DNA from: MFD01213-c1 sp963704405
GTDB taxonomy: Bacteria > Planctomycetota > Phycisphaerae > Tepidisphaerales > Tepidisphaeraceae
Reading direction: 5' to 3'
NCBI GenBank assembly: GCA_963704405.1
Contig: OY969903.1
Span: 434,001-498,000, forward strand
DNA: 64,000 bases
Part shown: positions 59,588 through 64,000 of the stretch, piece after piece
How the letters are laid out: every line of letters starts with the position of its first letter
Position numbering within the stretch: position 1 is the stretch's first letter
Notes under the pieces: model-generated
What the model was told of the DNA's origin: nothing
What the model saw: only the letters and a program-made list of their open reading frames with translations
Databases searched by the model: none
Made by a program: the position numbers and the translations under genes

Positions 59588-60391
59588 ATGCCCCAAGCCT
59601 CTATCCAGGTTCTCGGCGTCACCAAGAAGTTCGACGACCGCGTCGTCCTCGACGCCATCCGTCTCGACGTTTTCCGCGGGGAAACCCTCTGCATCCTCGG
59701 CGGTTCCGGCAGCGGCAAATCCACCCTGCTCCGCCTCATGATCGGCAACATCCTCCCCGACGATGGTGATATCGTCGGGCTCGGCAAAAGCCTCTGCGAC
59801 ATGACTGTCGCCGAGATGACCGAATACCGAAAATCCATCGGCGTCCTCTTCCAGAGCGGCGCACTTTATAACTCCATGACCGTCGGTGAAAACGTCGCCC
59901 TTCCCCTCCGCGAACACACCGACCTCCCCAATGAAACCATCGAGATCATGGTCAAGATCAAACTCGAACTGGTCGGTCTCCGAAAACATGCCGACAAGAT
60001 GCCCGGCGAATTGTCGGGCGGTATGAAAAAGCGCGCTGGCCTCGCCAGGGCCATCGCACTCGATCCCAAAATCCTTTTCTACGACGAACCCAGCGCCGGC
60101 CTCGACCCCGTCACCAGCCACGAAATCGACATTCTCATCAGCGACCTCAATCATAAGCTCGGCGTCACCAGCGTCGTTGTCACCCATGAAATGGATTCCG
60201 CATTCCGCATCGCCGACCGCATGGTCCTGCTGGATCGCGGCAAGTTCATCGTCAGCGGCACCCCGGACGAAATGCGCGACTCCACCGATCCCCTCGTCCG
60301 CCAATTCGTCCACGGCCTCATCGAAGGCCCCCTGACCGAACGCCGAAGAGCTGACGGCTATGAAACCGATCTATTAGAAGGAAGTGATTAG
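59588..60391 (+). CDS. mlaF: MlaF-type ATPase of a lipid ABC transporter
   Basis: ATPase of 267 residues with Walker A LGGSGSGKST, Q-loop LFQSGALYNSMTV (a Gln-Ser-Gly form typical of MlaF), signature LSGGMKKRAGLARAIAL, Walker B ILFYDEPSAGLDP and switch VVTHEMDS. It energises lipid movement through MlaE. It begins 62 bases after mlaE and is followed by mlaD, with the CGGACAA repeat in between. The C terminus (LTERRRADGYETDLLEGSD) is polar. Confidence 0.95.
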   Translation: MPQASIQVLGVTKKFDDRVVLDAIRLDVFRGETLCILGGSGSGKSTLLRLMIGNILPDDGDIVGLGKSLCDMTVAEMTEYRKSIGVLFQSGALYNSMTVGENVALPLREHTDLPNETIEIMVKIKLELVGLRKHADKMPGELSGGMKKRAGLARAIALDPKILFYDEPSAGLDPVTSHEIDILISDLNHKLGVTSVVVTHEMDSAFRIADRMVLLDRGKFIVSGTPDEMRDSTDPLVRQFVHGLIEGPLTERRRADGYETDLLEGSD

Positions 60392-60397
60392 AAGAAT

Positions 60398-60511
60398 GTC
60401 CGTTGTCAGTGGTCCGTTGTCCGTCGCAGGGCACTGAAGCACTGACGGGCGTAGCAAGGATTTCGCAACGGACCACTGACAACGGACAACGGACAACGGA
60501 CAACGGACAAC
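60398..60511. repeat. CGGACAA-type palindromic repeat, copy 2
   Basis: A left arm GTCCGTTGTCAGTGGTCCGT (from 60398) and a right arm CAACGGACCACTGACAACGG (from 60466) are reverse complements. The right arm is extended by about four more copies of the heptad CGGACAA and ends two bases before the mlaD ATG. Confidence 0.85.
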
Positions 60512-60513
60512 CC

Positions 60514-61667
60514 ATGGCAAAAAAAGACCGAAGCGCCAAAAAGCCGGCCTCTTCATCGTCATCAGCCTCGTGCTGATCGGCCTGATCGTCATCGGCATCA
60601 AAGGCATCCGCACCGTCTTCACACCCATCGTCGAACGCAAGGCCCGCTTTGCCCTCAGCGACGACGTCGGAGGGCTGCGCATCGGTGACGACGTCCGTTT
60701 AGGCGGATTCAAAGTCGGTGTCATCCGCCACATTGATGTCGTTGGTCTGGACGACGGCCAGGAGCCCGGCATCATCATCACCTTCTCCATGCCGGCCAGC
60801 TACCCGCTTCATCAATCCGCCCACCTTGCCGTCCAGGGCACCCTCACCGGCTCCACGTGGCTCAACATCGACAACCTCGGCGCCGGCCCGGTCCTGGCCC
60901 AAGGCGAAGAAATTCCCGGCCACCCCAGCGCCACGACCGAACTCCTCGCCAGCCTCGGCGGGGCTGCCCCCGACCTCCGCGGTCTGCTTCATGACGTCCA
61001 CACCGTCACCGTCCCCAAGGTCAACACCTCCATCGACAAAGCCGGCGACACCCTGACTTCCATCCACCACTTTGCCGACCGCGGCGCCGTCATGGCTGAC
61101 CAGGTCGGTGAGCTCTTTGGAGACACCAAGCCTGACATCCGCGGCACAATGAAAAACCTCAACGCCATCACCGGCAGCGCCAAAGAAAAAATCCCCGGCA
61201 TCCTCGATCATGTTGACGTAGCGCTGGCAAAAGTCAGCTCCACCATCGACAGTGCCAAAGCCGCCATGGAGGACATCAAAACCGCCGCCGCCAACACCAA
61301 AGATCTTACCGGCTCGGCCAAGGGAATCATTTCCAACAACCGCGGCAAGTTCGACGGCATGATCGCCTCCCTTAAAGCCACCGCCGACAATCTCAAAGGC
61401 GCCAGCGCCGACATCCGCCGCTCCCCGTGGCGGCTCCTGTACAAACCGGCCCCCGGTGAGGTTGAAAACCTCACATTGTTTGACGCCGCCCGCCAATTTT
61501 CAGACGGCGCCAACAACGTAAACGACGCCGCCCTGGCCTTGCGAGACGCCACCCAGAACCCCGGCGTAGACCGGGAACAGGTGCAGAAAATGGTCGACAA
61601 ACTCAACGAAACCTTCGCCAACTTCCACGAAGTCGAACAAAAACTCTGGACCGCCGTGAAAGAATGA
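60514..61667 (+). CDS. mlaD: MlaD-type substrate-binding protein, MCE domain (one-base frameshift near 60519)
   Basis: About 385 residues. After correction it starts MAKKRPKRQKAGLFIVISLVLIGLIVIGI, a basic start and one membrane helix, then the MCE domain (ALSDDVGGLRIGDDVRLGGFKVGVI, the lipid-binding barrel), and a long helical C-terminal half (SIDKAGDTLTSIHHFAD, TIDSAKAAMEDIKTAAANTKDLTGSA) like the needle-forming MCE proteins. The A7 run at 60519-60525 needs an eighth A; as written, ATG 60514 leads to a stop after 20 codons. It completes mlaE-mlaF-mlaD. The PepSY-like MlaC carrier is not seen. Confidence 0.85.
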
Positions 61668-61826
61668 AATGCGCCGCCGGGATTCCAGAAAAGCCAGGGC
61701 CGGAGCAGAGGACAAGAGAGAATTCGAGGACGAAAGCCGAATTTATTTAAGGCTTCAAATTTCCGATCACAACACTCGAATCTCAAGTTTCTCACTCCCC
61801 GCCTTTTCCCGGTACACTATTCATCC

Positions 61827-62306
61827 ATGAAATCTTTCGAAGTCATTCGCCAGGCCGTCGATGAGCCCGGGGTTAAAGCAGTGGCGGGAGCCCTGAAGGT
61901 TTCTCCTGCCCTGGTCTACAAATGGTGCGAGCCGCCCGCCGAGGCGGTGGACCCGGAGCAGAGCGGCGCGAAGAATCCGCTCGATCGGGTTCGCGAGATG
62001 TACATGCTCACCAAAGACATCCGCCTGATCCGCTGGCTCTGCAATGCCGCCGACGGGTTCTTTGTTTCCAATCCGGTGCCTGACCTGCGCAAGAGCCTCG
62101 ACGAAACCGTCTTCAATCAAACGCGCGCCATGGTGCGTGATTTCAGCGAGTTGCTCGAAGCCGTGACCGAAAGCGTCGAAGACGACTCGGCCATCGACCC
62201 CGACGAAGCCGATAAAATCCGCCAAAAATGGGAAGACCTTAAAGCCTGCGTGGAAAAATTTGTCACCGGCTGCGAAAAAGGCCACTTCCACATAAAGCGA
62301 AAGTAA
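61827..62306 (+). CDS. Phage CII-like (Phage_CP76) regulatory protein
   Basis: Protein of 159 residues with an N-terminal helix-turn-helix of the form VIRQAVDEPGVKAVAGALKVSPALVYKWCEPP, followed by RVREMYMLTKDIRLIRWLCNAADGFFV, the pattern of the phage regulatory CII/CP76 family. The C-terminal half is acidic and helical (TESVEDDSAIDPDEADKIRQKWEDLKACVEKF). No phage genes adjoin it, so it may be a domesticated chromosomal regulator. Its targets are unknown. Confidence 0.7.
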   Translation: MKSFEVIRQAVDEPGVKAVAGALKVSPALVYKWCEPPAEAVDPEQSGAKNPLDRVREMYMLTKDIRLIRWLCNAADGFFVSNPVPDLRKSLDETVFNQTRAMVRDFSELLEAVTESVEDDSAIDPDEADKIRQKWEDLKACVEKFVTGCEKGHFHIKRK

Positions 62307-62424
62307 CGCACCCAGGTGCCGGGTACCCCACCCAAGACTTCGGCCGGCGCGCTTCATCCATACGTCGCCGCAGAAATCGATCGTTAATTAAGAAAATTTA
62401 GGTTCGGACCTGTTCGGACGCCGC

Positions 62425-63090
62425 TCATCGCGCCGCGGGTCCGCTTGAGCTGGCTGCGGTCGTGGGTGGTGGTCCGCCCATTCGGCCGCGCAGCGCGGCG
62501 GCGGCGTCCAAAGCGGTCGCGTACTTTCCGGCGCTAATATCCGCAGTCAGCTCATGCAGTGTTTTCATCTGCGTTCCCATCATCGCCACATTCTCATCCA
62601 CCTGCGGCGCAGTCAGCCCTTTGGTCTGATCTGCCACCGAGACTTTCCACAACCCACCGATCTTCTTCAGCGACATCGCCCCCTGCGGATTGGGCGAAAT
62701 GCTGACCGTCGCCGATTCGCCGTCGATCTTTTCCGTCGCCCCGTCAATCGTCATCAGGCTCTGCTTCAACATCTCCGAAGGATCGCCGCCTAAGGCCCCG
62801 GCGGCCTGCTCCTTGCCGAACTTTCCCACCATCGCTTTGTTGAGCCCGGCGATGGTCACCGCCATGTCGCTCATCACCCCCACCAGCTTGTCTTCCATCG
62901 GACTGGCGGAGTTCACCAGATTATGAATCGCTGTCGAATCCCCCGCGTCCAGCGCAATCGCCAGGGACTTCAGCGCGCCCTTGGGGGTGGTCGCATCAAC
63001 GGGCGCGGTTGTCGGCTGCGAAGTCTGGCCGCTGGCAAGATTTGCAACAGCAAGGCTCAAAATCGACACGAATGCAAAGCGAAACCGCAT
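62425..63090 (-). CDS. Exported hypothetical protein
   Basis: Protein of 221 residues with signal peptide MRFRFAFVSILSLAVANLASG and a TSQPTTAP linker, a style common among Phycisphaerae exported proteins. The mature part resembles lipoprotein-like NTF2/DUF folds (KGALKSLAIALDAGDSTAIHNLVN, ESATVSISPNPQGAMSLKKIGGLWKVSV), where a short hydrophobic strand ends in a GLWKV pattern. The tail is Pro/Ser/Ala-rich. It is alone on its strand. Function unknown. Confidence 0.7.
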   Translation of the reverse strand: MRFRFAFVSILSLAVANLASGQTSQPTTAPVDATTPKGALKSLAIALDAGDSTAIHNLVNSASPMEDKLVGVMSDMAVTIAGLNKAMVGKFGKEQAAGALGGDPSEMLKQSLMTIDGATEKIDGESATVSISPNPQGAMSLKKIGGLWKVSVADQTKGLTAPQVDENVAMMGTQMKTLHELTADISAGKYATALDAAAALRGRMGGPPPTTAASSSGPAAR

Positions 63091-63294
63091 TGAAGCTCCT
63101 TAAGGCTTTCTCACCAAAACTCCGCCCGAAAGCCATTGCAAACGCCGCACCCGCCGACGCCGGACTAATCGGGGCACAGGTTCTATCCCAAATGTTGCGG
63201 CGAATCTATCAAGCGCGGCCGGGTGCAATGCTCAGAGCCCGGAAACCCGGGCTGCACGTGAATTGATAGGGGGAGTTTCAGGCGGGCGGGAACT

Positions 63295-63897
63295 TCAGGC
63301 TTGTTCGATGATTTCGCGGAGGGCCTTGAGGACGGCTTCCCATTTTTTGTTGGTTTCGGTGGTTTCGTAAAGGAGGAGGTCGCTGAGGGAGACGAAGTCG
63401 CGGCCGACGAGGGTTTCTTTGATTTGACGGAGTTGGCCGCTGAATTCTTCGAGGACGCCGATCATGGATTCGCCGTCAACGCTTAGCTCGGTCAGATCGA
63501 TGCGCAAAAGCTGGCCGACCTTGAGGACGGATTCCTGGGCGGCTTGCCAGGTGGTGAAGCAGAGGCCAAGCTTTTCCATGGCCTTGGTGACCTGGTTCTG
63601 CTGCAGGAAGTCGGCGGCTTCGGTTTTGAAGCGATCGGCGTTGCTGAGCTGCGCCTCGACTTCATCGAGCACTTCCAAGGCCATTTCCGATGGCTTGGCG
63701 GTTTCGATGTAAAGCGTTTTGCCGCGGACCAGCGCCTGGCGAATTTCGGTGATGCTGGAGAGGTCGGGCTGCTCGCCGTCGATGAGGAGGTTTACAACCA
63801 GGCGGTTATCGCGCTGCAGATGCGCGAGCACCTGCCCAACCGTTCGCAAACCCAACGCTTCGGCGGCCAACGGTTCCTGATCGACTGTTACAGACAT
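63295..63897 (-). CDS. Hypothetical cytoplasmic protein, predicted helical
   Basis: Protein of 200 residues (MSVTVDQEPLAAEALGLRTVGQVLAHLQ…) with no signal or membrane segment. The middle and end are strongly helical and amphipathic (ALEVLDEVEAQLSNADRFKTEAADFLQQNQ, MIGVLEEFSGQLRQIKETLVG), so coiled-coil contacts are likely. A first part with LLIDGEQPDLSSI resembles a beta sheet. I do not recognise the family. About 100 bases upstream of it at the window edge are non-coding. Confidence 0.65.
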   Translation of the reverse strand: MSVTVDQEPLAAEALGLRTVGQVLAHLQRDNRLVVNLLIDGEQPDLSSITEIRQALVRGKTLYIETAKPSEMALEVLDEVEAQLSNADRFKTEAADFLQQNQVTKAMEKLGLCFTTWQAAQESVLKVGQLLRIDLTELSVDGESMIGVLEEFSGQLRQIKETLVGRDFVSLSDLLLYETTETNKKWEAVLKALREIIEQA

Positions 63898-64000
63898 TCG
63901 TTTCTCCAGATATAAGGCTATCGAAACTATCGGCCGATGAGGCGATGCGGCTTGACTGAGTCCGATAAATAGCAGGAATGCTGCTTCTAAGGCGGGAAGC

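Noticed and set aside
60466..60511. Heptad CGGACAA run considered as CRISPR or simple tandem array
   Set aside because: Repeats are contiguous without spacers, so it is not CRISPR; it is the extended right arm of a palindrome.

Overview
This 64 kb window looks chromosomal and most like a Planctomycetota genome, probably class Phycisphaerae. That is inferred from style, since no rRNA or tRNA is present. The pointers are a C-terminal zinc ribbon of the CPVCAYDLR…CPECG type (56341-56943), exported proteins with Gln/Thr/Pro-rich linkers right after the signal peptide, a very large PQQ-propeller/TPR protein, DUF502, orphan anti-sigma and STAS proteins, and scattered pectin-degradation genes. I see no CRISPR array.

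Layout. 1-10.4 kb: polysaccharide deacetylase, SGNH esterase, APC permease, a fused PP2C phosphatase/Ser-Thr kinase, a polytopic glycosyltransferase-like protein and an MFS exporter. 10.5-24.7 kb: ThuA-like protein, a giant SF1 helicase with a nuclease-like tail, an ankyrin protein, the PQQ/TPR protein, MTA phosphorylase, a LolD-like ATPase and a metallophosphoesterase. 24.9-32.8 kb: tagaturonate epimerase-like protein, 2-hydroxyacid dehydrogenase, an exported propeller, 6-phosphogluconate dehydrogenase and Kdo transferase. 33-44.6 kb is the accessory zone: a membrane/TPR protein with an FGIPR motif, an isolated phage decoration/major-capsid gene pair, two inverted copies of one IS4-family element, an IS630-family element, YihY, and five sites of a palindromic repeat family. 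42.9-47.4 kb: oligogalacturonate lyase and GH78 rhamnosidase. 47.6-56.2 kb: DUF502, hpf, ptsN, ptsH, ptsI, RNase E/G with a long Arg/Gly/Asp-rich tail, ruvA. 57-61.7 kb: lipoprotein, anti-sigma kinase, STAS protein and the mlaE-mlaF-mlaD lipid transporter. 61.8-64 kb: CII-like regulator and two hypotheticals.

Functional links. The esterase, tagaturonate epimerase, oligogalacturonate lyase and rhamnosidase fit use of pectin and rhamnogalacturonan. hpf-ptsN-ptsH-ptsI is a regulatory PTS with no sugar permease and leads directly into RNase E. mlaEFD and Kdo transferase indicate a diderm outer membrane.

Caution. At least twelve genes, including ruvA, rne, kdtA and mlaD, are broken by one-base indels, many in short homopolymers. 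I read these mostly as consensus errors of the assembly and give full gene spans with the break noted. The two transposase frameshifts are different and may be programmed.
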